Source: Glycomyces harbinensis (GTDB taxonomy: Bacteria > Actinomycetota > Actinomycetes > Mycobacteriales > Micromonosporaceae). Taken from it: a stretch of 64,000 nucleotides of DNA. Shown piece after piece: positions 24,361 through 32,759 of this stretch. A model generated the notes under the pieces. The model worked only from the letters and a program-made list of their open reading frames with translations, did no database searches and was not told where the DNA came from. The translations under genes and the position numbers were made by a program. Each line of letters begins with the position of its first letter. The first letter of the stretch is position 1. The stretch is taken from contig NZ_FNAD01000001.1 of the NCBI RefSeq assembly GCF_900101745.1, positions 124,001 to 188,000 of the forward strand, written 5' to 3'.

Positions 24361-24400
24361 GGCGCGGGCGGGAGCCGCCGCGGCGGCTCCCGCCCGCGCC
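24361..24400. terminator. 40-bp perfect palindrome, terminator
   Basis: GGCGCGGGCGGGAGCCGCCG (24361-24380) is immediately followed by its exact reverse complement (24381-24400). It lies 16 bases past the stop of the minus-strand M20 amidohydrolase, so it most likely terminates that gene. Confidence 0.65.
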
Positions 24401-24415
24401 TCACTCTCGATGCCG

Positions 24416-25684
24416 CTAGCCGCAGGTCCTCGCCGCGAGCCAGCCGGCCATGGCGCGGACGCCGTGGCCGATGGACCGCTCGTCGGGGTCGAAGAGCGGC
24501 GAGTGCGGCGCGTAGGTGAGGATGCCCGCGCCCGGCCTGCCGACGCCGAGGTAGGTGTAGGTGCCCGGGAGCCGGTCGACGAACAGCGAGTAGTCCTCGC
24601 CGTTGAACGGCACCACCGCGTGCAGCACGTGCACCGCCGCCTCGCCCAGGTCGCGGCGCAGGTGGCGCTTCAGCTCGTGGCCCTCGCGCACCGGGCAGAC
24701 CAGCGCGGGGAACGGGTCCTCGGGGAAGGACACGTCGGCGCCGTGCCCGCCGCCGATCCGGTCGATCTCCTCGCGCACCTCGAGGTACCGCTCCTCGGGC
24801 CAGCACCGGTAGCCGAAGTCCACCGTGACGTCGCCGCCGGCGTCGGGCTCGCCGACGTCGGCCCAGGAGAAGACGAACTCGGCCAGCAGCCCGTCGGGGG
24901 TCTCCAGGGCCTGGACCAGGACCTCGAATTCGGCGGGGGACTGGGGATAGGACACGGTGGCGAGTCCGTGGACGGCCTCCGCGAAGGCCGCGGCCCGCTC
25001 GGCCGCGTCCGGGCCCGACAGCGTGGTCGTCCCGCGGTCCAGCCCGGGCATGCCGATGCCCGGGTTGACGCCGAACTCGCCGACCGGGAGCGCCCCGCAG
25101 TGCAGGGCGTGGATCTCGACGGGGTCGGTCCAGTCCAGGACGCCGTCGTCGAGCATCGCCTGCGCCCCTTCGAGGGACTCCTCGGCGGGCTGGAAGAAGA
25201 AGACCACGGTGCCGCTCAGGTTGCGGCGCAACCGGGCGAGGACCACGGCGATGCCGACGCCGACCGCGGTGTGGATGTCGTGCCCGCACAGGTGCGACGG
25301 ACCCGCGTCGGTGGGGACGGCGTCCATGTCGGCCCGGTAGGCGACGGTGCGGCCCCGCTTCGCTCCTTTGAGGACGCCCACGACGCCGTGGCCGCCGACG
25401 CCGGTGGTGACGGTCAGGCCCGCGGCCCTGAGCTGTTCGGCCACCTTGCGGGCGGTGCGTCCCTCCTCGCCGGAGTCTTCGGGATGGGCGTGGAGGTCGG
25501 CGCGGAAGGCGAAGAGGTCGGCCTCGATGCGCGCCACGGCGGCGTCGATCGCGTCCTGGTCCGGCCCGCCTCCCGAGGCCGCGGCGGCGTGCGCGGGCGA
25601 CGCGACGACCGCGGCGGCGGCCGCCGCCGCGCCGAGCGCGATGCGCCGGGACAGTTCGGGCGTCTGGTTCCTGTTGTCGGACAT
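24416..25684 (-). CDS. Exported M20-family amidohydrolase
   Basis: The protein has 422 residues from ATG 25684 (MSDNRNQTPELSRRIALG), with a GGAGG RBS. The N-terminus is a twin-arginine signal (SRRIALGAAAAAAAVVASPAHA, cleavage near residue 33). The M20D catalytic domain shows RADMDAVPT, the metal ligands in CGHDIHTAVG and the general-base region PAEESLEGAQAM. Such enzymes hydrolyse N-acyl amino acids or peptides with a di-metal centre. TAT export implies the metal centre is loaded before secretion. It is divergent from the unusual LacI-family regulator at 25877, the likely controller. Confidence 0.9.
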   Translation of the reverse strand: MSDNRNQTPELSRRIALGAAAAAAAVVASPAHAAAASGGGPDQDAIDAAVARIEADLFAFRADLHAHPEDSGEEGRTARKVAEQLRAAGLTVTTGVGGHGVVGVLKGAKRGRTVAYRADMDAVPTDAGPSHLCGHDIHTAVGVGIAVVLARLRRNLSGTVVFFFQPAEESLEGAQAMLDDGVLDWTDPVEIHALHCGALPVGEFGVNPGIGMPGLDRGTTTLSGPDAAERAAAFAEAVHGLATVSYPQSPAEFEVLVQALETPDGLLAEFVFSWADVGEPDAGGDVTVDFGYRCWPEERYLEVREEIDRIGGGHGADVSFPEDPFPALVCPVREGHELKRHLRRDLGEAAVHVLHAVVPFNGEDYSLFVDRLPGTYTYLGVGRPGAGILTYAPHSPLFDPDERSIGHGVRAMAGWLAARTCG

Positions 25685-25876
25685 GCGTCCTCCGAGTTCA
25701 TGCGGCAGCGCCGCGAAAGGGTGTTGCTCCGGACGATAGGACGATCGCGGTGCGAAAACAGTCATGCTGTCCCCCCGATCACCGCTACCGCTGGCACCCA
25801 TGCGATCGGCTCGTGGAGCCGAACGTGGAGCCGAACTGCGTTCGATTGGAGCATCCGGAGCTGCTATCGTGGCTCC

Positions 25877-27157
25877 ATGGCGAGCGGCACCGGCCCGAGA
25901 CGGGCCCGCGGAGAGATCGAGCGGCTCCCGAGCGGGTCGCTGCGGGTGCGCGTCTACCTCGGAATCGATCCCGCGACCAGGAAACGCCGATACCTCGTCG
26001 AGACCGTCCCCGCCGGGCCCGAGGCCGCACGCGAGGCCGAGGGCGTGCGCGACCGGCTCCTCGCCCGCGCCGAAGCGCACCGCAGGACCGAGAAGGCCGA
26101 CCGTCGCCCGACCGCCGGCTCCGCAGCGGCGGGCGCCGCGCCGGCCGCCGCCCCGGGCCGGCTGACGATGGCCGCCATCGCCCGCCTCGCCGGCGTCTCG
26201 GCCCCCACCGTGTCCAAAGTGCTCAACGGCCGCGCCGGCGTCGCCCCCGAGACCCGGCGCCGCGTGCAGCGCCTCCTCCACGAGGAGGGCTACCAGCGCC
26301 CCGACAAGATCGCGCGCGCCGCCTGCGTCGAACTGGTCTTCTACGGCATGCAGGGGTACCCGGCGGTCGAGATCATGCGGGGCGCCAAGGGCGTCGCCGT
26401 CGAGCACGGGCTCTCGGTCGGCTTCACCGACGTCGAGCAGGAGGAGTCCGCCGGCCTCGGCTGGGCCGAGCACCTGCTGGCCGGGCGCCCCACCGGCGTC
26501 ATCATCGCCCACATGGGGTTCACCCCCGAGCAGCACGGACTGCTCAGCGCCAGCGGCATGCCGATGGTCGTCCTCGACCCGGTCGGCGAGTCCCTGCTCC
26601 CGGTCCCCTCGGTCGCCTCCGCCAACCGCCACGGCGGCATCGCCGCCGCACGGCACCTGCTCGACCTCGGCCACCGGCGGATCGCGGTCGTCACCGGACC
26701 CCTGGAACGGCTCAGCGCCGCCCAGCGCCTCGACGGCGCCCGCGCCGCCGCGGCCTCGGCCGGAGTACCGCTCGACAAGGCGCTGGTCCGCAAGGGACGC
26801 GGCTTCGCCTTCGAGGACGGACTCGAGCACGGGACCGCGCTCCTGCGCATGTCCGACCCGCCCACCGCCGTGCTGTGCGGCAACGACCTCCAGGCCTTCG
26901 GCGTCTTCGAGGCGGCCCGGCGCGCGGGCGTGCGCATCCCCGACGACCTCTCGGTGGTCGGCTTCGACGACATCTCGCACGCGCGGTGGACGGGCCCGGC
27001 CCTCACCAGCGTCCGGCAGCCGTTCAGGGACCTCGGGGCGACCGCCGCGAACCTCGTCCTGGCCCTCGCCGAAGGCGAGACCGTCGCCCAGTCCCGCATC
27101 GAGCTGATGACGACCCTCGTGGTCCGCGACAGCACCGCCCCGCCGACGCGACACTGA
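25877..27157 (+). CDS. LacI-family regulator with an integrase-arm-like N-terminal domain
   Basis: The protein has 426 residues from ATG 25877. Residues 1-65 (RRARGEIERLPSGSLRVRV, YLGIDPATRKRRYLVETVP, AGPEAAREAEGVRDRLLARA) look like the three-stranded arm-binding domain that opens tyrosine recombinases. After a linker comes a standard LacI helix-turn-helix (MAAIARLAGVSAPTVSKVLNGRAGVAPETRRRV, about 96-130) and a full periplasmic-binding-like sensor domain ending VVGFDDISHARWTGPALTSVRQP. The double DNA-binding arrangement is unusual. It lies between the M20 and GH30 genes and may control both. The 192-base upstream gap has direct repeats of GTGGAGCCGAAC. Confidence 0.85.
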   Translation: MASGTGPRRARGEIERLPSGSLRVRVYLGIDPATRKRRYLVETVPAGPEAAREAEGVRDRLLARAEAHRRTEKADRRPTAGSAAAGAAPAAAPGRLTMAAIARLAGVSAPTVSKVLNGRAGVAPETRRRVQRLLHEEGYQRPDKIARAACVELVFYGMQGYPAVEIMRGAKGVAVEHGLSVGFTDVEQEESAGLGWAEHLLAGRPTGVIIAHMGFTPEQHGLLSASGMPMVVLDPVGESLLPVPSVASANRHGGIAAARHLLDLGHRRIAVVTGPLERLSAAQRLDGARAAAASAGVPLDKALVRKGRGFAFEDGLEHGTALLRMSDPPTAVLCGNDLQAFGVFEAARRAGVRIPDDLSVVGFDDISHARWTGPALTSVRQPFRDLGATAANLVLALAEGETVAQSRIELMTTLVVRDSTAPPTRH

Positions 27158-27204
27158 CTCCACGAAACGGTCCTTGCCTTCACCGATCGTTTCTGCGACA
27201 CTGC

Positions 27205-27228
27205 TTGCATCGATCTATGTCGATGCAA
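27205..27228. promoter_or_regulatory. Inverted repeat in the GH30 leader
   Basis: TTGCATCGA (27205-27213) and TCGATGCAA (27220-27228) are perfect 9-base arms with a 6-base spacer, 122 bases before the GH30 start. It is a likely operator; the LacI-family protein encoded just upstream is the nearest candidate. Confidence 0.55.
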
Positions 27229-27349
27229 TGGAGTGCCGCCCGCCCCAGCACCGGGCGGCCCTGCCAGGGAGTCCCGACGCGCCCCCACCCGCCGCCGCGG
27301 TCCGCACCGTGCTCCCGCACCTCCAACGGCTGCAAACCGAGGACGGACC

Positions 27350-28618
27350 ATGACACCGCAACGCAACGAACCCCGAGACCAGCGGCCGGCGCACGTGAGC
27401 CGGCGGTCGCTCCTGGCACTCGGCGGGGCCCTCCCGGTCCTCGCCGTCGCGAGCCCGGCCGCCGCCCAGACCACCGTCACCGTCGAACCCAACGTGGTGC
27501 AGCAGACCATCCAGGGCTTCGGCGGCATGAACCACACGGTCTGGATCTCGGACCTCACCGCCGCCCAGAGGGACACGGCCTTCGGCAACGGCGCCGGCCA
27601 GCTGGGCTTCACCATCCTGCGCATCCCCGTCCACGAGGACCGCGCCAACTGGAGCCGCGAGGTCGCCACCGCCCAGCGCGCGGTCGCCCTCGGCGCCAAG
27701 GTCATCGCCTCCCCGTGGAACCCGCCGACCTCCATGACCGAGTCCTTCTCGGGCGGCAAGCGCCTCCGCTACGACCAGTACGGCGCCTACGCGACCCACC
27801 TCAACGACTTCAACACCTTCATGCGCAACAACGGCGTCAACCTCTACGCGATCTCGGTGCAGAACGAACCCGACTACGCCCACGAGTGGACGGCGTGGAC
27901 CGCGGCCGAGATCGTCCGCTTCCTCAAGGAGAACTCCGGCGCGATCGGCACGAAGATCATCGCGCCCGAGTCCTTCCAGTACCGCAAGGCGCTCTCCGAC
28001 CCGATCCTCAACGACCCGCAGGCGCTGGCCAACATGGACATCCTCGGCGCCCACCTCTACGGGACCCAGAACGCGGACTTCCCCTACCCGCTGTTCCAGC
28101 AGAAGGGCGGCGGCAAGGAGCTGTGGATGACGGAGGTCTACCACCCCAACAGCTCCGACTCGGCCGACCTGTGGCCGAACGCGCTCGACGTCGGCGAGCA
28201 CCTCCACCGCGCCCTGGTGTACGGCCGGTTCCAGGCGTACATCTGGTGGTACATCCGCCGCGGCTACGGCCCGATGCGCGAGGACGGCCAGATCAGCAAG
28301 CGCGGCGCGAACATGGCGCACTTCTCCAAGTTCGTGCGCCCCGGCTACCAGCGGATCACCGCGACCGCGAACCCGCAGTCCAACCTCTACATCACGGGGT
28401 TCAAGTCCGGTTCCAAGGTCGTCGTCGTGGCCGTCAACAAGGGCACTTCCTCGGTGAGCCAGCGCTTCGCGATCACCGGCAGCGCGGCTCCCAGCGTGTC
28501 CTGGTGGCTGACGGACGCGAGCCGGACCCTCGCGCAGCAGTCGAACATCGGCCTCTCGGGCGGCGCGTACACCGCGCAGCTCCCGGCGAGGAGCATCACC
28601 ACGTTCGTGACCAACTAG
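27350..28618 (+). CDS. Secreted GH30 xylanase (glucuronoxylanase-like)
   Basis: The protein has 422 residues from ATG 27350. A twin-arginine signal (VSRRSLLALGGALPVLAVASPAAA) ends near residue 39. The (beta/alpha)8 domain carries IQGFGGMNHTVW, the acid/base Glu173 in ISVQNEPDY and the nucleophile Glu262 in LWMTEVYHPN. The side beta-domain is C-terminal (FKSGSKVVVVAVNKG to SITTFVTN). Length and motifs fit GH30 subfamily 8, which cuts glucuronoxylan next to methylglucuronic-acid branches. That specificity is family knowledge; the glucuronate-binding Arg was not verified. No CBM is present. Confidence 0.88.
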   Translation: MTPQRNEPRDQRPAHVSRRSLLALGGALPVLAVASPAAAQTTVTVEPNVVQQTIQGFGGMNHTVWISDLTAAQRDTAFGNGAGQLGFTILRIPVHEDRANWSREVATAQRAVALGAKVIASPWNPPTSMTESFSGGKRLRYDQYGAYATHLNDFNTFMRNNGVNLYAISVQNEPDYAHEWTAWTAAEIVRFLKENSGAIGTKIIAPESFQYRKALSDPILNDPQALANMDILGAHLYGTQNADFPYPLFQQKGGGKELWMTEVYHPNSSDSADLWPNALDVGEHLHRALVYGRFQAYIWWYIRRGYGPMREDGQISKRGANMAHFSKFVRPGYQRITATANPQSNLYITGFKSGSKVVVVAVNKGTSSVSQRFAITGSAAPSVSWWLTDASRTLAQQSNIGLSGGAYTAQLPARSITTFVTN

Positions 28619-28685
28619 GAAGGGCCGTACCCGTCGCCGCCGGGCGGGCGAGCCGCTGCTCCACCGCCGGAACGAACCCGGCTGG

Positions 28686-29636
28686 TCACGGCACCCGGAC
28701 GACGATCTTGCCCTGGTGGTCTTCGGCGGCGAGCCGCGCGAAGGCCGCCGGGGCGTGCTCCAGGGAGTAGGTCCGGTCGAGGGCGAGCGTGACGACGCCC
28801 TCGGTCACCAGGGCGGTGACCGCCTCCAGATCGGCGCGCGACTGCGGCACGACCAGGACCTTGACGGTCTTGCCGCGCCCGGCCGACCACCCCGCGGCGG
28901 CCAGCGCCAGGAGGATGCGGGTCCGCCCGCCGACCATGAGGTACTGCCCGCCGGGGCGCAGCGCCCGGTGCACGCGGTACGGCGAGCGGTGCCCCATGAG
29001 GTCCACGATCCGGTCGTAGCGGTCGCGGTGGTCGGCCCAGTCCTCGGTCTCGAAGTCGATCGTGTCGTCGGCGCCGATGTGCCGCATGTGGTCCGCCTTG
29101 GCCGCGCGGTCCACGCCGGTCACCGTGGCGCCGTAGTGCTTGGCGAGGCCGATGACGAGGGAGCCGCCCGCACCGCCCGCGCCGTTCACCAGCACCCGGT
29201 CGCCCGGACCGATCCCGCGAGTGGCCCGGTAGGCGATGCATCCCGCCTGCGGGATCGCCGCGGCGTCCATGAAGGACATACCAGTCGGCTTGCGGGCCAG
29301 GAGCCGCGGCGAGGTCGCGACGTATTCGGCGAGCCCGCCGCGGTACCCGGCCAGCTCGCCGTAGACCTCGTCGCCCTTGGCGTACTCGGTGACCGAGCGC
29401 CCCGCCGAGACGACGATCCCGGCGACGTCGGAGCCCGGCACCGGATTGCGCGGCCGGCGCAGGCCGCCCAGGCGCGAGTAGAAGGGGCTGCCGGCGAGGT
29501 TCTCGCGGTCGGAGCCGTTGAGGGACACGGCCTTGACCTCGATGAGGATCTCGTCGTCCGCGGGCACCGGCTCGGGCAGGTCGTCCACGCCGATGGCCTC
29601 GGCGGTGCCGTATCGGTCTTGGATCACGGCTCTCAT
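28686..29636 (-). CDS. Zinc-independent MDR alcohol dehydrogenase/quinone reductase
   Basis: The protein has 316 residues. The N-terminal GroES-like fold (DEILIEVKAVSLNGSDRENLAG, VPGSDVAGIVVSAG) is followed by a Rossmann fold with VLVNGAGGAGGSLVIGLAKHYGA. Cys/His zinc ligands of classical alcohol dehydrogenases are missing, as in the NADPH quinone oxidoreductase branch. The product probably reduces quinones or enones with NADPH. It is a single gene, 61 bases after the converging GH30 gene, and its relation to xylan use is unclear. Confidence 0.85.
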   Translation of the reverse strand: MRAVIQDRYGTAEAIGVDDLPEPVPADDEILIEVKAVSLNGSDRENLAGSPFYSRLGGLRRPRNPVPGSDVAGIVVSAGRSVTEYAKGDEVYGELAGYRGGLAEYVATSPRLLARKPTGMSFMDAAAIPQAGCIAYRATRGIGPGDRVLVNGAGGAGGSLVIGLAKHYGATVTGVDRAAKADHMRHIGADDTIDFETEDWADHRDRYDRIVDLMGHRSPYRVHRALRPGGQYLMVGGRTRILLALAAAGWSAGRGKTVKVLVVPQSRADLEAVTALVTEGVVTLALDRTYSLEHAPAAFARLAAEDHQGKIVVRVP

Positions 29637-29722
29637 GGGGGACTCCAGTCTCGAAGCAGCCGGGAAACTCCAGATTAGACCGAAATAATGGGGAACGGGG
29701 TCCGCCGCGGACCGGTTCGCGG

Positions 29723-30034
29723 TCAGGGACCGGCTTCGGTCAGGACCTCGCGGTGCGTGACGGTGCGGTCGAATGCGACGAGCACCGCCTGCGCCTCGGG
29801 TTCGACCACCGAGGCGTCGACGTCCTCTCCGGCGAAGCCCCGGATCGAGGCCATCGACTCCCAGAACGTCAGCGTGCTCAACGTGCGGACCGGCTCGTCG
29901 CCCTCCGCCACGAGGTAGGCGCCCCGGAAGCCGGGCCGGCGCCGCAGCTCCGGGAGCAGGACGACCTCGAAGTAGTTCCGGTAGGCGTCGACGCCCTCGG
30001 GTGTGGCGCGGGCCGTCCAGGTTCGCAGGATCAT
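29723..30034 (-). CDS. Antibiotic-biosynthesis-monooxygenase-like (ABM) small protein
   Basis: The protein has 103 residues from ATG 30034 (MILRTWTARATPEGVDAYRNYF). It has the dimeric alpha/beta-barrel look of ABM proteins: an initial strand, an amphipathic helix (DAYRNYFEVVLLPELRRRPGF), then GAYLVAEGDEPVRTLSTLTFWESMASIRGFAG. Such proteins act as cofactor-free monooxygenases or haem-handling enzymes, and many have no known substrate. The gene follows the downstream end of the MDR gene at 30084 by 49 bases on the same strand and may share its mRNA and TetR control. Confidence 0.75.
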   Translation of the reverse strand: MILRTWTARATPEGVDAYRNYFEVVLLPELRRRPGFRGAYLVAEGDEPVRTLSTLTFWESMASIRGFAGEDVDASVVEPEAQAVLVAFDRTVTHREVLTEAGP

Positions 30035-30083
30035 CGCCGCCGTCCTTCCGTTGCCATCGAGTCGCACGGGCTCGGGCTGGTCC

Positions 30084-31118
30084 TCAGCCGGTCCCGTCCG
30101 GGTCGGCGATGCGGAGCAGCTGCTTGCCGAGGTTGCGGCCCTCGAAGAGGCCGCGCAATACCGCCGGGGCCCGTTCGAGGCCTTGGCGGACGTCCTCGGC
30201 GTAGACGAGCCGGCCGCCGCCGACCCATTCGCCGAGCCGGCCGAATGCCTCGGGGAAGCGTTCGAGGTAGTCGAGGAAGATGAAGCCCTCCATGCGGGCG
30301 CGCTTGATACCGAGCTGCAGGTAGTTCCGCGGTCCCGGCGGGGGCTCGCCCGCGCCGTAACCCGAGGATATGCCGCCGACCACGACGACGCGCGCCCGCA
30401 GGGCCAGGTTCGCCAGCGCCGCATCGAGGACGGCGCCGCCGACGCCGTCGAAGACCACGTCGAGCCCTTCGGGTGCGAGGTCGCGCAGGCGCGCCTCGAC
30501 GTCGTCCGCACGGTAGTCGACGCAGGCGTCGAATCCGGCGGTCTCGACGACCCATGCGCACTTCTCCGGCCCGCCGGCCGAACCGATCACCTTGCAGCCC
30601 TGCAGGCGTGCGATCTGGCCCGCGATGGAGCCGGTCGCCCCGGCCGCGCCGGTGACGAACACCGTGTCGCCCTCGCCCGCCCGTCCGACGTCGACCATGC
30701 CGAAGTAGGCGGTCAGTCCCGTGGATCCGAAGACGCCGAGCATCGCCTTGGGATCGATGCCGTCGGGGACGCGGTTGAGTCCGAAGAGGCCGTCGTCGGC
30801 GGCGATGGCGTAGTCCTGCCAGCCGACCATGCCCGCGACCCAGTCGCCCACGGCGAGACGCGGATTGCGGGAGGCGACGACCCGGCCGACGCCGCTCGAG
30901 CGCATGACCTCGCCGAGGGGCACGGGGTCGATGTAGTTGGCGCCCTCGTTGAGCCAGCCGCGCTGCGTCGGCTCGACGTTGAGCCACACCACCCGGACCA
31001 GCGCCTCTCCTTCTCCCGGTTCGGGAACGGGGCCGGTGCGCAGTGCGAAGTTCGCCTCGTCGACCAGGCCCTCCGGTCGGGAGGCCAGGACCCACTGCCG
31101 GTTGACCGGGGTCGTCAT
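30084..31118 (-). CDS. NADP-dependent oxidoreductase, leukotriene-B4 12-hydroxydehydrogenase-like
   Basis: The protein has 344 residues from ATG 31118. It has the short-loop, zinc-free MDR pattern of prostaglandin/leukotriene reductases: NRQWVLASRPEGLVDEANF at the start, VGDWVAGMVGWQDYAIA, GSTGLTAYFGMVDVGRAGEGDTVFVTGAAGATGS with the NADP loop, and YLQLGIKRARMEGFIFLDY near the end. These enzymes reduce the C=C bond of alpha,beta-unsaturated carbonyls. The gene overlaps the TetR regulator upstream by ATGA, so both are made from one mRNA under TetR control. Confidence 0.9.
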   Translation of the reverse strand: MTTPVNRQWVLASRPEGLVDEANFALRTGPVPEPGEGEALVRVVWLNVEPTQRGWLNEGANYIDPVPLGEVMRSSGVGRVVASRNPRLAVGDWVAGMVGWQDYAIAADDGLFGLNRVPDGIDPKAMLGVFGSTGLTAYFGMVDVGRAGEGDTVFVTGAAGATGSIAGQIARLQGCKVIGSAGGPEKCAWVVETAGFDACVDYRADDVEARLRDLAPEGLDVVFDGVGGAVLDAALANLALRARVVVVGGISSGYGAGEPPPGPRNYLQLGIKRARMEGFIFLDYLERFPEAFGRLGEWVGGGRLVYAEDVRQGLERAPAVLRGLFEGRNLGKQLLRIADPDGTG

Positions 31119-31753
31119 GACGTCTCCATTCCAGTACGGGAAGTCCAGGTGTCCAGGAGCAGCGCGAACGCGTCGACCACGACTTCGTCGCCGACGCCGT
31201 CGGGGGCGATGAGCCGCTGGATGAGCAGGCCGTCCTCGAGGGCGTGGACGATGAGCCCGAGGAAGGCGGGGTCGGCCGCGGGAGCGGCGCCGTGCCGCGA
31301 CAGCGCCGCGGCGATGCCCTCCGCCAACGCCTTGCGCGCCAAGTACTCCCGCCGCGCCAGTTGCGGCCGCACCTCCGGGTTGCGCAGGGCGTAGAGCAGC
31401 AGCTCGGTGCGCATCGCGTACCAGTGCTCGAGGTGCTCGGCGCGGCGGCGGTTGAACGCGCGCAACCGCTCCAGCACCTCGGCGAACGACGCGGCGCCCT
31501 CGCCCAGCGCGGCGACCTCCTCTAGTTCGCGCTCGGTGCGGCGCTCCAGGAGGGCCAGCACCAGGTCGTGCCTGCCGTCGAAGTTGCCGTAGAACGCACC
31601 GCGGCTGAAGCCCGCCCGCTCGGCGATCTGCTCCACGGAAGCGCCGTTGACCCCGCGCTCCACGAAGAGCTCCTCCGCGGCGGCGAGCAGGCGCTCCCTG
31701 GTCTGCGCGCGACTCTCCTCGCGCGTCAGCCGTCTCACCACGCACGCCTCCAT
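31115..31753 (-). CDS. TetR-family repressor
   Basis: The protein has 212 residues. The helix-turn-helix is TRERLLAAAEELFVERGVNGASVEQIAERAGFSRGAFYGNFDGRHDLVLALLERR (residues 17-71). The helical ligand-binding part matches TetR_C groups and has hydrophobic pocket helices. A 15-base inverted repeat lies directly upstream (31757-31790), which fits autoregulation. Start-stop overlap with the reductase at 31118 shows a single operon regulator-reductase-ABM, probably responding to a reactive electrophile or quinone (inference). Confidence 0.9.
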   Translation of the reverse strand: MEACVVRRLTREESRAQTRERLLAAAEELFVERGVNGASVEQIAERAGFSRGAFYGNFDGRHDLVLALLERRTERELEEVAALGEGAASFAEVLERLRAFNRRRAEHLEHWYAMRTELLLYALRNPEVRPQLARREYLARKALAEGIAAALSRHGAAPAADPAFLGLIVHALEDGLLIQRLIAPDGVGDEVVVDAFALLLDTWTSRTGMETS

Positions 31754-31756
31754 TCA

Positions 31757-31790
31757 GATACAGTTCTGCATTCAGATGCAGAACCGTATC
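31757..31790. promoter_or_regulatory. TetR operator
   Basis: GATACAGTTCTGCAT (31757-31771) and ATGCAGAACCGTATC (31776-31790) form 15-base arms with one mismatch and a 4-base spacer, directly before the TetR start. The symmetry and position make it the self-operator. Confidence 0.75.
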
Positions 31791-31849
31791 ACGAATGGCC
31801 GCGCCTCCGGACGCGCGCACTTTTGCACCCCTGCCCTACCTTGGCGCCC

Positions 31850-32713
31850 ATGGGTGAACAGCAGCCGCACGACGAATGGTGGACCTCGGGTCCGGTGTTC
31901 TCCACGACCGACCAGGGGTCGAAGATCACGACGATCGCACCGGGCGCGCCGCTCGGGACGCTCACCCCGAAGCTCGCCGCCGGCGCGGCGCTGACCTGCG
32001 CCACGTGGGCGGGCCTGGCGTTCGCGGTCATTCCGCGGACCATGGGCAGCGGCAACGTGGTCCCCTGGGTCGACGAGGCGGCGCACTCCTGGTGGTGGAT
32101 CGCGCTCTCGGTCGTGGGGATCATCGGCCTCGTGTCCGCCGCACCGTCGTTCTACGGCACCCTGGTGCGGCGCTTCGGGCAGCAGACGTTCGGCTTCGGA
32201 TGCTCGGTCGCGATCGCCGCCGCGGGCTTCCTCGCGGCAGGGCTCGTCCACCTGCGGATGATCGCCGTCTACCGGGCGTCGACGCCGTCCGCGGCAGGGC
32301 CCGACGACACGATCGTCCTGATCGTCACCGCGGTGGCGTGCGCGATCCTCGCCACCGGCCTGGTGTGGCTGCCGTTCGCCTTCTTCCGGGCCCGGCGCCG
32401 GCAGCGCCGGATCATCGGGCTTCGCGAGACCGGCACGCGCTTCGCGGGGGAGGTCGACTCGCTCGAGTTCAAGAACCAGTGGATCTCGGGGCGCCCGCAG
32501 TTCGACGCGACGATCCGGTACGCCCTCGACGCCGAGACCCGGACCATCCGGGCCGCGATGGCCACCGTCTCCGATCGCGTGCCGCTGCCCGGCTTCCCCG
32601 TCCGCGTCATGGTCGGCGACGGCGCCGCACTGGTCGAACCCGACCTGGACCGCCCGGCGGCGTTCGATCCCGACACCGACCAGTACACGCAGCCCTCGGG
32701 CGGCGGCGGCTGA
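31850..32713 (+). CDS. Membrane protein of unknown function
   Basis: The protein has 287 residues from ATG 31850 (MGEQQPHDEWWTSGP). Four hydrophobic segments lie at about residues 47-64, 81-102, 120-141 and 152-178. A C-terminal soluble domain (about 185-287) follows, with strands such as TRFAGEVDSLEFKNQWISGRPQFDATIRYAL and a beta-rich end. The overall plan resembles DUF3592-type membrane proteins whose C-terminal part is cytoplasmic; that assignment is tentative. It is a single gene that ends at a strong hairpin terminator. Confidence 0.7.
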   Translation: MGEQQPHDEWWTSGPVFSTTDQGSKITTIAPGAPLGTLTPKLAAGAALTCATWAGLAFAVIPRTMGSGNVVPWVDEAAHSWWWIALSVVGIIGLVSAAPSFYGTLVRRFGQQTFGFGCSVAIAAAGFLAAGLVHLRMIAVYRASTPSAAGPDDTIVLIVTAVACAILATGLVWLPFAFFRARRRQRRIIGLRETGTRFAGEVDSLEFKNQWISGRPQFDATIRYALDAETRTIRAAMATVSDRVPLPGFPVRVMVGDGAALVEPDLDRPAAFDPDTDQYTQPSGGGG

Positions 32714-32723
32714 CCGCGGCGAA

Positions 32724-32747
32724 GCGCCGGGCCCGAAGGCCCGGCGC
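32724..32747. terminator. Hairpin terminator
   Basis: GCGCCGGGCC (32724-32733), loop CGAA, GGCCCGGCGC (32738-32747). A perfect 10-bp stem with a 4-base loop lies between convergent genes, where the xyloside operon also ends. Confidence 0.75.
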
Positions 32748-32759
32748 CCGCCGTTCCGT

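Noticed and set aside
24416-27163. 915-residue minus-strand frame as one fused protein
   Set aside because: It joins the real M20 amidohydrolase (start 25684 with RBS and TAT signal) to a shadow of the LacI gene on the other strand.
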